Below are positions 46,664 through 54,489 of a stretch of DNA of 64,000 nucleotides, in pieces (position 1 is the stretch's first letter; each line of letters begins with the position of its first letter). The DNA is from Endozoicomonas sp. SCSIO W0465 (GTDB taxonomy: Bacteria; Pseudomonadota; Gammaproteobacteria; Pseudomonadales; Endozoicomonadaceae), in contig NZ_CP092417.1 in assembly GCF_023716865.1 (NCBI RefSeq), forward strand, positions 6,618,501 through 6,682,500, read 5' to 3'. The notes below the pieces were generated by a model, which saw only the letters and a program-made list of their open reading frames with translations, was not told where the DNA came from and did not search any database. Made by a program: the position numbers and the translations under genes.

Positions 46664-46909
46664 TAGATAGCCAGATGAAAATGCACCTCCTTCGACGGTT
46701 TATGCCCACCCAGATGCACCCCCTCAACATCGACAACCGACAACGTATCACAGTTCAGTCGTCCCAGGGATGAACCTGTCGGTGTGGCAAGGATTCGACC
46801 ATCATCCATCTTGACCGATAAATTACCCGCCCCCCCCCGTTGCATAACCCCGCTCATATAGAGAGAGGCCGATATCGACTAATTGCTGACGATAGGCTTG
46901 CTCATTCAT
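46664..46909 (-). pseudogene. otnC: 3-oxo-tetronate 4-phosphate decarboxylase, 5' fragment with poly-G shift
   Basis: ATG 46909 overlaps the otnK stop and reads MNEQAYRQQLVDIGLSLYER, as in OtnC proteins. A run of nine G on the coding strand (about 46831-46839) then shifts the frame; eight G would restore GGAGNLSVKMDDGRILATP. The rest reads GSSLGRLNCDTLSVVDVEG and PSKEVHFHLAI before the IS. So otnC is broken twice: by the G-run and by the IS element. Confidence 0.85.
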
Positions 46910-48161
46910 GGTAAAACTCCTGAGCCTTTTTGAAGAAGTCAATATCGCCAAAATTACCAGACTTCAGCGCCAGTGATAGTGGCTGTGCAATAGAACGAAC
47001 CCAGGGAACGCCAGGTGCAATTTGCGGGCCGATATGGAATCCCCTGACACCAAGGCTTTGCGTAACCACACCAGAAGTCTCACCACCAGCTACGATAAAG
47101 TTCTTTACTCCAATTTCCTGCAAATGATGAGCAAGTTGACTGAAAAATGTTTCAACAGCCTGACTGGCAGCCTCTGCACCATGGGTTTGCTGAATAACGT
47201 CCAGATCCCCTTTAGAGGCTGTGGCATAAACCATGGGTGCATAAGTATCATCAAGATGTTCTTTAACCCAGAGACTCACCTCATGGCTGTAATTCTCCTG
47301 ATCTATGCAAAGTCCAACACTTACGGGGAAATAAGCTGCTATTGTCTTGTATTGATTAACCTGCCGATTAGTCATCTCAGAACAGGAACCAGATAAAACT
47401 ACTGTCTTTTGTCGGCTTGGTGTGCCGTGCAATTTGGCTTGTGACTGGTCTTCCAGATGGTTCGCCCAGTTTTTCGCAATACCCTCTGCCAGCCCTGATC
47501 CCCCCGTAACCAGTTTCAGGTTCTTGACGGCAGCACCCAGAGTTTGCAAATGGCTACTATTAAATGCATCTACTACGGCGTAGCGCTTTCCTTCACTGAC
47601 CAGTTTATCCAGGGCTTTCTGAATGACTTCAGCCCCTTGCTCAATCTGCTGGTAATTGATTAACCCTGTTTGTCCCTTTGACTGTTGATTCATCAAACGA
47701 ATGAGACTGGAGTCTTTCATCGGGTTTACAGGGTGATGCCTCATGCCAGATTCATTCAGCAGTTCACCCAAAACAAACAGGTGTCCATTAAAAACAGTAC
47801 GACCATTAATGGGTAATGCAGGGCAAACGATGGTAATGTCACAGCCTAATGCTGACATGAGAGCATCCGTTACCGGGCCTATATTTCCTTCTGCGGTACT
47901 ATCAAATGTGGAGCAATATTTAAAATAAAACTGCTGACAGTTTTTTGCCATTAACCAATTCAAGGCTGAAAGTGACTGGTTAACCGCCTCATCAACCGGA
48001 CATGAGCGTGATTTAAGGCTAATTACCACCGCATCAACATCAACATCCAGCCTGTCATCTGGAATACCATTCAGTTGAATGGTTCTCATACCATTCTCTA
48101 CCAGGAATCCAGCGATATCGGTAGCACCGGTAAAGTCATCTGCAATAACACCGAGCAACAT
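46902..48161 (-). CDS. otnK: 3-oxo-tetronate kinase
   Basis: 419 residues of the DUF1537 four-carbon acid sugar kinase family. The N-terminal domain begins LLGVIADDFTGATDIAGFL, the family hallmark, and the C-terminal nucleotide-binding domain has FIVAGGETSGVVTQSLGV. It phosphorylates 3-oxo-tetronate to the 4-phosphate for OtnC. It starts two bases after the ltnD stop and overlaps the otnC start, so the genes are tightly coupled. No defect is seen, but its downstream partner is broken. Confidence 0.92.
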   Translation of the reverse strand: MLLGVIADDFTGATDIAGFLVENGMRTIQLNGIPDDRLDVDVDAVVISLKSRSCPVDEAVNQSLSALNWLMAKNCQQFYFKYCSTFDSTAEGNIGPVTDALMSALGCDITIVCPALPINGRTVFNGHLFVLGELLNESGMRHHPVNPMKDSSLIRLMNQQSKGQTGLINYQQIEQGAEVIQKALDKLVSEGKRYAVVDAFNSSHLQTLGAAVKNLKLVTGGSGLAEGIAKNWANHLEDQSQAKLHGTPSRQKTVVLSGSCSEMTNRQVNQYKTIAAYFPVSVGLCIDQENYSHEVSLWVKEHLDDTYAPMVYATASKGDLDVIQQTHGAEAASQAVETFFSQLAHHLQEIGVKNFIVAGGETSGVVTQSLGVRGFHIGPQIAPGVPWVRSIAQPLSLALKSGNFGDIDFFKKAQEFYHE

Positions 48162-48163
48162 AG

Positions 48164-49069
48164 TCAGGCATCCTTCTCAGGCAATGTGATGCCCTTAAAA
48201 ATTTTAATAACCGCACTGTCGTCTTCAAGGCCATGACCTGCATTACTGGCACTGGTAAACATATTGAATGCAGTGGTTGCCAGGGGTAATGGAAATCTCA
48301 ATGATTTTGCTGTATCGGAAACCAGCCCAAGATCTTTTACAAAAATATCCACCATGGAGGTGGGTGTATAGTCACCTTCCACAACATGCTTCATTCGGTT
48401 TTCAAACATCCAGGAGTTGCCCGCCGCATGAGTTACAACATCATACATAAGGTCCAGGGGAATATTGGCCCGTGCAGCCAGCGCCATTGCCTCTGCCCCT
48501 GCTGCAATATGAACGCCGGCTAATAACTGATGAATAATTTTGACCGTAGCCCCAAGACCAACCTCAGAACCAATGTTGTACACTTTGCCTCCAGTTGCAT
48601 TGAGTACAGGTTCCAGAGCGTCAAATGCCTCCACACTGCCGGAGGCCATAATGGTCATCTCTCCCTGGTCAGCCTTTGCGGCACCTCCGGATACCGGGGC
48701 ATCCAACATAAGCAGCTGGCGGGCATGAAGTTTACTGTTGATATACTTGGCATCATCGGCAGAAATAGTTGACGACACCATCACAGCAGTGCCTGGCTTT
48801 AACAATTCAACCAAACCAGACTCAAATAAGACTGTGTCCACCTGTTTGGCATTCACAACAAGTAATAACAGTGCATCAAGCTCACTGGCAAAATCAGAAC
48901 AGTTATGAGAAACACCAGCGGCACCGGCAGAGCTCAGCTCATTCAATGCATCCGATGACAGATCTATACCGTAGGTGGTCAGGCCTGCTTTTATGCAAGA
49001 TTTTGCAGCCCCCATACCCATTGAGCCTAAACCAATAATTGCAACTGAGAATGGATTCGATGTATTCAT
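48164..49069 (-). CDS. ltnD: L-threonate dehydrogenase
   Basis: About 301 residues of the beta-hydroxyacid dehydrogenase family. NAD-binding IIGLGSMGMGAAKSC lies at the N-terminus, substrate-binding DAPVSGGAAKADQGEM in the middle, and the catalytic Lys in GLGATVKIIHQLLAG. LtnD oxidises L-threonate to 2-oxo-tetronate. ATG 49069 (MNTSNPFSVAIIG) is preferred over 49150, which adds a hydrophobic tail not seen in the family. It is the first gene of the tetronate operon, divergent from the DeoR regulator. Confidence 0.9.
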   Translation of the reverse strand: MNTSNPFSVAIIGLGSMGMGAAKSCIKAGLTTYGIDLSSDALNELSSAGAAGVSHNCSDFASELDALLLLVVNAKQVDTVLFESGLVELLKPGTAVMVSSTISADDAKYINSKLHARQLLMLDAPVSGGAAKADQGEMTIMASGSVEAFDALEPVLNATGGKVYNIGSEVGLGATVKIIHQLLAGVHIAAGAEAMALAARANIPLDLMYDVVTHAAGNSWMFENRMKHVVEGDYTPTSMVDIFVKDLGLVSDTAKSLRFPLPLATTAFNMFTSASNAGHGLEDDSAVIKIFKGITLPEKDA

Positions 49070-49307
49070 GATGGATATTGTCGCGTTGAGAAATATCGTG
49101 ATTATATCTGTTAGAAGATAACTGACCAGTGCTAATTCACAATTTTTCACACATAGTGGTTATTTTTTGATTAACATCAATTTTTTATTGTATTTTCCAC
49201 AGTCTTTTTTTGACAAAAAGATGCAAACCTACTGATTATCATTGATATTTATTCAGGTCCAATCAATTGCATGTTAAGATCTGTGAAAATAGATTGAGGC
49301 TTTTTTT
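49070..49307. promoter_or_regulatory. Divergent control region of the tetronate operon
   Basis: A 238-bp AT-rich gap between ltnD (minus) and the deoR-type gene (plus). Both promoters and the operator should be here. Visible items are runs of T and A and TTCACAATTTTTCACACA, but no clear palindrome, so no operator or -10/-35 pair is assigned. Confidence 0.5.
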
Positions 49308-50072
49308 GTGATTCCTGCAGAACGCCAACGCGCCATTATTGCCTTACTCGGCTCAGAAAAAGTTATCAGCTTCAATAAACTGGCTGATCAACTTGCAGTA
49401 TCTCATATGACTATTCGGAGAGACATCACAAGTCTTGAAGCTCAGGGTAAGGTCGTGTCTGTTAGCGGCGGAGTTCAGTTGTCAGAGACATTGATGCACG
49501 AACCGTCACATGATGCAAAACGGTCGCTACACCATGGCGAAAAAGTTGCCATTGGCAGAAAGGCCGCAGAACTTATTGCGAAAGAAAGCTGTATCTATCT
49601 GGATGCAGGCACAACCACTTTAGAAGTTGCTCATCATATTTCGCAACGTGATGATTTGCTGGTTGTTACTAATGATTTTATGATCATCTCTTTTCTTATG
49701 AACAACTCTGGCTGTGAATTATATCATACCGGAGGCAGAGTCGATCGAAAAAACAAGTCATGTGTCGGAGATAAAGCCGCCAGAATGCTGAAGTCAATTA
49801 ATATTGATCTGGCGTTTGTATCAACCTCTTCCTGGGATCAAAGGGGGATAACGACACCATCAGAAGACAAGGTACTGGTAAAGCAAGCCATTGTTAATGC
49901 AGCTCTCAAATCTGTTCTGGTGAGCGACTCATCGAAATACGGCAGGATGGCTACCTTCAACGCGATAGCCCTTGAACGTTTTGACTCGATCATCAGTGAT
50001 TCTTCACTATCCGAAACTGGCTGCATTGAGGTGCAAAAGCGCGGCATTACCTTACATCTTGCAGAAGTCTGA
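49308..50072 (+). CDS. DeoR-family transcriptional regulator of tetronate use
   Basis: 254 residues, GTG start. The N-terminal DeoR helix-turn-helix is ERQRAIIALLG ... FNKLADQLAVSHMTIRRDITSLE. The C-terminal sugar-phosphate-sensor domain has IYLDAGTTTLEVAHHI, VVTNDFMIISFL and LVSDSSKYGR. It is placed divergently next to ltnD and probably represses the operon until a tetronate phosphate intermediate binds. It is intact while the operon is broken. Confidence 0.9.
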   Translation: MIPAERQRAIIALLGSEKVISFNKLADQLAVSHMTIRRDITSLEAQGKVVSVSGGVQLSETLMHEPSHDAKRSLHHGEKVAIGRKAAELIAKESCIYLDAGTTTLEVAHHISQRDDLLVVTNDFMIISFLMNNSGCELYHTGGRVDRKNKSCVGDKAARMLKSINIDLAFVSTSSWDQRGITTPSEDKVLVKQAIVNAALKSVLVSDSSKYGRMATFNAIALERFDSIISDSSLSETGCIEVQKRGITLHLAEV

Positions 50073-50142
50073 TTGATATGGTTTTTTTGTGATGGAATTC
50101 TCATAATTGAATTATTTTCTGCCCCCGGGCAAACGCAGACAA

Positions 50143-50982
50143 TTAATGATCTTCCTGCCGACAAAGCAATCCCATCACCAGACATTGAGCCAGATGCAAA
50201 GAGGTGCTTAATGAGCGCATACCCATCATTTCCGCTTCTTTAACCTGTAGCCCATGGGTAATCACTTCTTTGCAAGGGTGGATACTGTGATCGGTCAGTA
50301 CCAGCGAAGGGCAATGCCGCTCATGAGCAATCTGAATACACTCACTGGTCTCATCGGCATGTGGGTGATAGCTGACAGCCAGAAGCAGGTCTTCTTCGGT
50401 TAACCGCCTCAACTGGTCTTTATGCATGGCACCCACACCATCAAGCAGAATAACATCAAGATCAGCACGCATCAGGGCATAGCAAAGGTAATAAGCCACC
50501 GGAAATGCACGACGAGCGCCGGTTACATAAATAATACGGGCGTTGCTCATCAAATCGAGGGCTTTATCAAAATCAGCTGGGGAGATATCTACTGAGAGAT
50601 TGTCAATAGCAAGACTCTGTGGCCCGGAGAAAGCATCCAGCAGATGATGACCTTCCTTAATGGTGCCGGTCGTTTCCGAAGCGTATCGAACCCGTTCGCG
50701 ATAACCACTGACCTGCCCTTTCAACTGACTGCGGTATAACTGCTGCAATTCTGAGAAACCGGCAAAGCCAAAGAAGTTGGCAAAACGCACCAGGGTTGAA
50801 GGTGACACGTCAATCTCACCGGCAATCACGACAAGATTTTCCAGTGCTACCGTATTCGGGTTCTGAACAAAAAAGTCCCCAACCAGTCGCAGCCGCTTAC
50901 TCATGGAGTCATAGCGGTTGATGATTGCACTTTTCAGCTCTTCAAGTGTCTGTGGTGTTGCTGGTTTCAGCTCAGTCTTCAT
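50143..50982 (-). CDS. MurR/RpiR-family regulator (IolR-like)
   Basis: 279 residues. The N-terminal HTH_6 domain has DVSPSTLVRFANFFGFAGFSEL, and the C-terminal SIS domain has IIYVTGARRAFPVAYYLCYAL and LLLAVSYHPHADETSECIQIAHE. RpiR proteins sense phosphosugars. Nearby iolJ, iolG and iolC remnants suggest this one controlled inositol catabolism; that is inference from context. It is convergent with the DeoR gene. Confidence 0.85.
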   Translation of the reverse strand: MKTELKPATPQTLEELKSAIINRYDSMSKRLRLVGDFFVQNPNTVALENLVVIAGEIDVSPSTLVRFANFFGFAGFSELQQLYRSQLKGQVSGYRERVRYASETTGTIKEGHHLLDAFSGPQSLAIDNLSVDISPADFDKALDLMSNARIIYVTGARRAFPVAYYLCYALMRADLDVILLDGVGAMHKDQLRRLTEEDLLLAVSYHPHADETSECIQIAHERHCPSLVLTDHSIHPCKEVITHGLQVKEAEMMGMRSLSTSLHLAQCLVMGLLCRQEDH

Positions 50983-51102
50983 ATTCAGTAACTTTGGTAA
51001 TGGGCCATATTCCAGGTAGCCTTTGATGAAACCATTCCCTGAATGCTATAAAAACCCATTACCTATTAATCTATTCTTTTAGCAACTCAGGGTAGAACTC
51101 TA

Positions 51103-51508
51103 TTATATACGGACTAAGGTTTGAAAATTAGCCAATATTCTTTCCATAGATGCCAGTTGATGGCGTGCAGCTTCTTCAACAGCCGGCATTACTGCTTCCA
51201 TAAAGAACAAACGATCAAACTCTTCTGGATGAGCCATCACGACTTCCCGAAGCTTATGGCCAAAGGCCATACGCAGAACTGTACCAATATTAAACTTGGC
51301 CACAGCGCCTTTACGCATTCTGGTCAGGTCTTCTTCCCTGATACCACTGGTGCCATGAATCACCAGCGGCGTGTCTACCACCTCAGCAATACGCGACAGG
51401 CTATCATGATCAATCACCGCCGTTGGCTCTTTCAGACGATGGATGTTACCTACGGATATGGCCACTGCGTCAACACCGGATTCTCTGGCAAAGGCCTCGG
51501 CTTCATAC
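51103..51508 (-). pseudogene. iolJ: Class II ketose-bisphosphate aldolase, 3' fragment (IolJ-like)
   Basis: About 134 codons of a fructose-bisphosphate aldolase class II family enzyme: YEAEAFARESGVDAVAISVGNIH (family zinc/substrate region), PLVIHGTSGI and FNIGTVLRMAF. In an inositol locus the likely role is cleavage of 5-dehydro-2-deoxy-gluconate 6-phosphate (IolJ), but tagatose-bisphosphate aldolase is possible. The 5' half is missing: the Tn5-like element abuts the gene, and no aldolase sequence continues on its other side. Confidence 0.8.
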
Positions 51509-53006
51509 CTGACTCTTGATCACATCTCTCCAGCGCTGAACTGCCGGGCTATCTGCCAGGTTTTTACCCGATCCTGCAATTTCGCCCAGCCTTCCCATAC
51601 CACTAACCAGCCGGGCTGCCCTGTATGCTTTGAATCACCCCAACCACCAAGCCGAGCAATCGTTTGAAGCAGCCAAGTGACTGTTGGCGGCTTATCGGGC
51701 AACGCTTTTTTTTCATAGGTTAGCCAGAGAACCTGCCATTCATCATCACTGACCACCTCATTCGCGAGTGTTTTTTCACTCCAAAGCTTTCTGTCTTTGT
51801 GCTGCCTGTCATTCGGTAACATTAATGCTTCACGGATTTGCATTAGTCTGACAGCGACAAACATTAATATGACCGCAAGTCGTTCAATGTTATCCGGAGA
51901 TTGCAGACGAAGCCTTTCTACTCCTGCTCCCGATTTCCAAGCCTTATGGAACTCTTCTATTCGCCATCGGAGCTCGTAAAATCGAATGATAGAGCGACAG
52001 TATTCGAATGTTTCAATATCTTCAGTTGTCAATAGTACCCAGTGCAAACGGTCTTCGGAGTCATTGCCAATCTCTTCAGCCGACACAATATTCATAGTTA
52101 CCGGTTCCGGCCTGCCGCCTGGCCTTTGCGGCGCCTGTATTGTCATCTTCTTTCTTTTGACCTGCAGCGTTGCCTTTCGCTTCTTTCTACCTCCTTTTTG
52201 AGGAACCACTATCGTATATTTCCCCAACACTTCAGTCTGAGCTAAGGAATCAAATAATAAGAGTTCGCCATCCACCAGGATTCTGTTTTGTGTAGCTCTT
52301 ACAACAAACCGCTGTCGGTTATCCAGTTTGTAGTGCATATATTCGTATATATCCGCCTCCCGGTCGCAAACACTGATGATGTCAGGCATTTTACCCCCCA
52401 TCCTTTGTTCTGTGTTTTCAGAGGCTCTTTGCCACTTAAAGCTTTCCTTTCCCTCGTAAGGTAGCTGACGACGTTGGTTCTTTTTCCCCCGCTGAACGTC
52501 CTCTCTAACCCATCGTTCTTGATCAATAAGCCCAATGCTTCGCTCTGTATCCGCATCAACCAAGAAGACAGAGTGGACGTGGAATCCTCTGGTTTTAGAG
52601 CCTTCAGGACCTCCAAGATCACCAAGCTCGGATCTGACAGCATGTTTATAACCCAGGGTTGTTGTATCTTCGAGAGCCAGAAGTAGGCGAGACTGTCTCG
52701 CTATTTTGGCAGTTGCCTGAAAGCCTGCCTCAGCTATTGCTTCAGGCTTTACGGCCTCATTCTCAATCAGCCGGTAAGCTCCAGTTACCAGTGCGGTATA
52801 ACCTTCGCATGAAGATGACAAAGAATTACCGGTATGAGCTGAAAGCTCGGCAGCAACTTTGACAAGTCGTTTTGTACGTCGAGTATCGCCCAAATCAGCA
52901 CATCCAAAAGTTAGTTCTGACCATGGTTTAGGAGAAAGTGGAAGCATGACCTGTTTTATCAGTGAGAAATGATAGAACAAGGTAGCTATTTGTGATCAAG
53001 AGACAG
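51509..53006 (-). mobile_element. IS4-family (IS50/Tn5-like) element, copy 2
   Basis: 1498 bp, as copy 1, in reverse. Unlike copy 1, the 9-bp flanks do not match (left GCTTCATAC, right GTCCCGGGA), and the flanking genes are different. The element therefore marks a rearrangement joint rather than a simple insertion. Confidence 0.93.
51520..52947 (-). CDS. Tn5-like IS4-family transposase
   Basis: Same protein as at 19317 apart from at least one residue change (EYCRS for EDCRS). The frame is intact and the catalytic motifs EDTT, CDREADIYEY and RWRIEEFHKAW are all present. ATG at 52947 corresponds to the Tn5 start; a longer reading to 52980 is unlikely. Confidence 0.94.
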   Translation of the reverse strand: MLPLSPKPWSELTFGCADLGDTRRTKRLVKVAAELSAHTGNSLSSSCEGYTALVTGAYRLIENEAVKPEAIAEAGFQATAKIARQSRLLLALEDTTTLGYKHAVRSELGDLGGPEGSKTRGFHVHSVFLVDADTERSIGLIDQERWVREDVQRGKKNQRRQLPYEGKESFKWQRASENTEQRMGGKMPDIISVCDREADIYEYMHYKLDNRQRFVVRATQNRILVDGELLLFDSLAQTEVLGKYTIVVPQKGGRKKRKATLQVKRKKMTIQAPQRPGGRPEPVTMNIVSAEEIGNDSEDRLHWVLLTTEDIETFEYCRSIIRFYELRWRIEEFHKAWKSGAGVERLRLQSPDNIERLAVILMFVAVRLMQIREALMLPNDRQHKDRKLWSEKTLANEVVSDDEWQVLWLTYEKKALPDKPPTVTWLLQTIARLGGWGDSKHTGQPGWLVVWEGWAKLQDRVKTWQIARQFSAGEM

Positions 53007-53007
53007 G

Positions 53008-53124
53008 TCCCGGGAAGGGAGTGGCAAACAACTGCTGTCCACTATCGATGATGGCATCAATGCCCTTGAACTGGCGGATGCTTGTGTGGCTTCCATGACT
53101 TCCGGTAGACGCATAAATCTGTAA
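53008..53124 (+). pseudogene. iolG: Inositol 2-dehydrogenase (Gfo/Idh/MocA), 3' fragment
   Basis: The last ~38 codons of an oxidoreductase: LLSTIDDGINALELADACVAS then MTSGRRINL. Gfo/Idh/MocA dehydrogenases end this way, and the inositol context favours IolG. The rest of the gene is missing beyond the Tn5-like element. The match is short, so the exact family member is not certain. Confidence 0.6.
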
Positions 53125-53135
53125 TTCGTTTCCGA

Positions 53136-53172
53136 ATGAAAAAGCCAGATGTACTGGCTTTTTCATTTTTTT
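53136..53172. terminator. Bidirectional hairpin terminator
   Basis: Stem GAAAAAGCCAG / CTGGCTTTTTC (11 bp) with a 5-base loop and ATTTTTTT after it on the plus strand. It separates the iolG remnant (plus) from the bZIP gene (minus), whose stop is about 20 bp away. Confidence 0.85.
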
Positions 53173-53190
53173 CAAATCAGAGCTTTGAAT

Positions 53191-54321
53191 TTAGCGAGGA
53201 ACAACGATCAATTCCTCTCCATCACCACTATAATATGCCTTTACATTATGTTCTTGTTCAATAGCTTTAATCTTTAACTTAAAATCTTCTACTTCTCCAG
53301 CCAATTGCTTTTGTTGATATTTGAGATTATCTATTGCAATTCGCAACAACTTCACATCTTTCTCAGCTGTTTCAATTCCATCTGCTTTTCTTTTCCTGCA
53401 ATCTCTGGCAGCAACCTGATTTTTCCCTCTTCTTCGGATAACCGTTGCTAAAAGGCAAACTCTTTCATCACTTTCTTTTTTGAGAATCGTATTAAACCTT
53501 ACAATATCCATATCAGTAAGTTCTTGTTTAGAGAAGAATTCATTACCAATTTTAATATCTTTGACTTGAGTTAAATCGGTACGATCATGATTGACACTGT
53601 TTCTGTCCGCTGCATCACTCAGATTAACAACCTCAACCTCATTGGGTGAGTCAGTGAGCATCAGTATATTCTTGTTAACCGAAGAAACCGATAGCGCACG
53701 TGAGCCTTCAGGCTGATAGCTACTGTTTAAATGGCTCTGGGCATATTGATTTTCCCCGGCCAGGCTTCTCAGATATTTTTCGACCCAGTTGGCATCGGAT
53801 ATACCCTTTGTCAGTTCTGCTCCTGTTTCCGACGTTCCAGCTTTGTGAGAATCATAACAAGAACCTGATTTATCCATTAGTATTGGCTGCAGACTATGAG
53901 ATTGAACCAATGCCTGTGGGGATATATTTACATTAGTCTCATCGATAGCCGATACCTCGAGATTAACATGGCCTGTCGATTCATAACGGGACTTACCGCT
54001 ACCGGGGCATTTCTCTTGATTGTTCAAATCATCCCGTAGATCCATTACGCTACTGTTAATTCCCTTATCACAACCTGATAATTCCATAATCGAAGGTACA
54101 ATTTCACGATCTACCGATGGTACTGCCTTACTCACAATATTGGTAGAGTATGCAACCAAGGATTTACTATCCTGGCAGAATGGATTGTCCAGACCACCTA
54201 AATATCCTTCATCAACTGGCACTGCTTCTAAACCGTCTTTTTTTCCATAATTATTCTCAGCAGCAAGTGACTCAATCTCAAAAAATAATTCAAGTGTACC
54301 TAGCTGTGTAACGTCTATCAT
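53191..54321 (-). CDS. Eukaryote-like CNC-type bZIP protein, putative nuclear effector
   Basis: 376 residues. Residues 296-312 read RRRGKNQVAARDCRKRK, matching the basic region of animal CNC factors (NRF1/NRF2: RRRGKNKVAAQNCRKRK) at 14 of 17 positions, including the DNA-contacting Asn-x2-Ala-Ala-x2-Cys-Arg. Just before it, VRFNTILKKESDERVCLL matches the CNC segment VDFNEMMSKEQFNEAQLAL. A zipper follows with heptad positions L326, L333, L340, F347, I354. The C-terminus IVVPR resembles the NRF2 ending FLVPK. Residues 1-260 are polar, low-complexity and unrecognised, without a clear DLG or ETGE KEAP1 motif. Basic clusters could act as an NLS. The strong Shine-Dalgarno shows a bacterial gene. AT-rich relative to neighbours. 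Probably acquired from an animal host and secreted to alter host transcription (inference). Confidence 0.88.
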   Translation of the reverse strand: MIDVTQLGTLELFFEIESLAAENNYGKKDGLEAVPVDEGYLGGLDNPFCQDSKSLVAYSTNIVSKAVPSVDREIVPSIMELSGCDKGINSSVMDLRDDLNNQEKCPGSGKSRYESTGHVNLEVSAIDETNVNISPQALVQSHSLQPILMDKSGSCYDSHKAGTSETGAELTKGISDANWVEKYLRSLAGENQYAQSHLNSSYQPEGSRALSVSSVNKNILMLTDSPNEVEVVNLSDAADRNSVNHDRTDLTQVKDIKIGNEFFSKQELTDMDIVRFNTILKKESDERVCLLATVIRRRGKNQVAARDCRKRKADGIETAEKDVKLLRIAIDNLKYQQKQLAGEVEDFKLKIKAIEQEHNVKAYYSGDGEELIVVPR

Positions 54322-54327
54322 TATTAG

Positions 54328-54334
54328 CCTCCTC
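54328..54334 (-). promoter_or_regulatory. Shine-Dalgarno of the bZIP gene
   Basis: GAGGAGG six bases before ATG 54321 on the minus strand: a near-ideal bacterial ribosome binding site. It fixes the start and argues that the eukaryote-like protein is translated by this bacterium. Confidence 0.85.
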
Positions 54335-54489
54335 TTTTTAATTTATTCTCTTGTTATTTTCTAATTATTAATATTAGTGTCTTTTTTGAAAAATTAGTTC
54401 CAATAAAAAATCACAAACAATCCAGGAATTTTATGGTTAGGCTGAACCGTAACGACAGGGCGTTATGGGGCATCAGGCATCAGCTTTCT

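Noticed and set aside
53833..53853. SETGAEL in the bZIP protein as a KEAP1-binding ETGE motif
   Set aside because: The final Glu of ETGE is replaced by Ala and the second (DLG) site is absent, so KEAP1 binding cannot be claimed.
53191..54321. Host DNA contamination as the source of the bZIP gene
   Set aside because: The gene is a single uninterrupted frame with a near-ideal Shine-Dalgarno, next to a bacterial terminator and bacterial gene remnants. Contamination is unlikely, though only long reads would exclude it.
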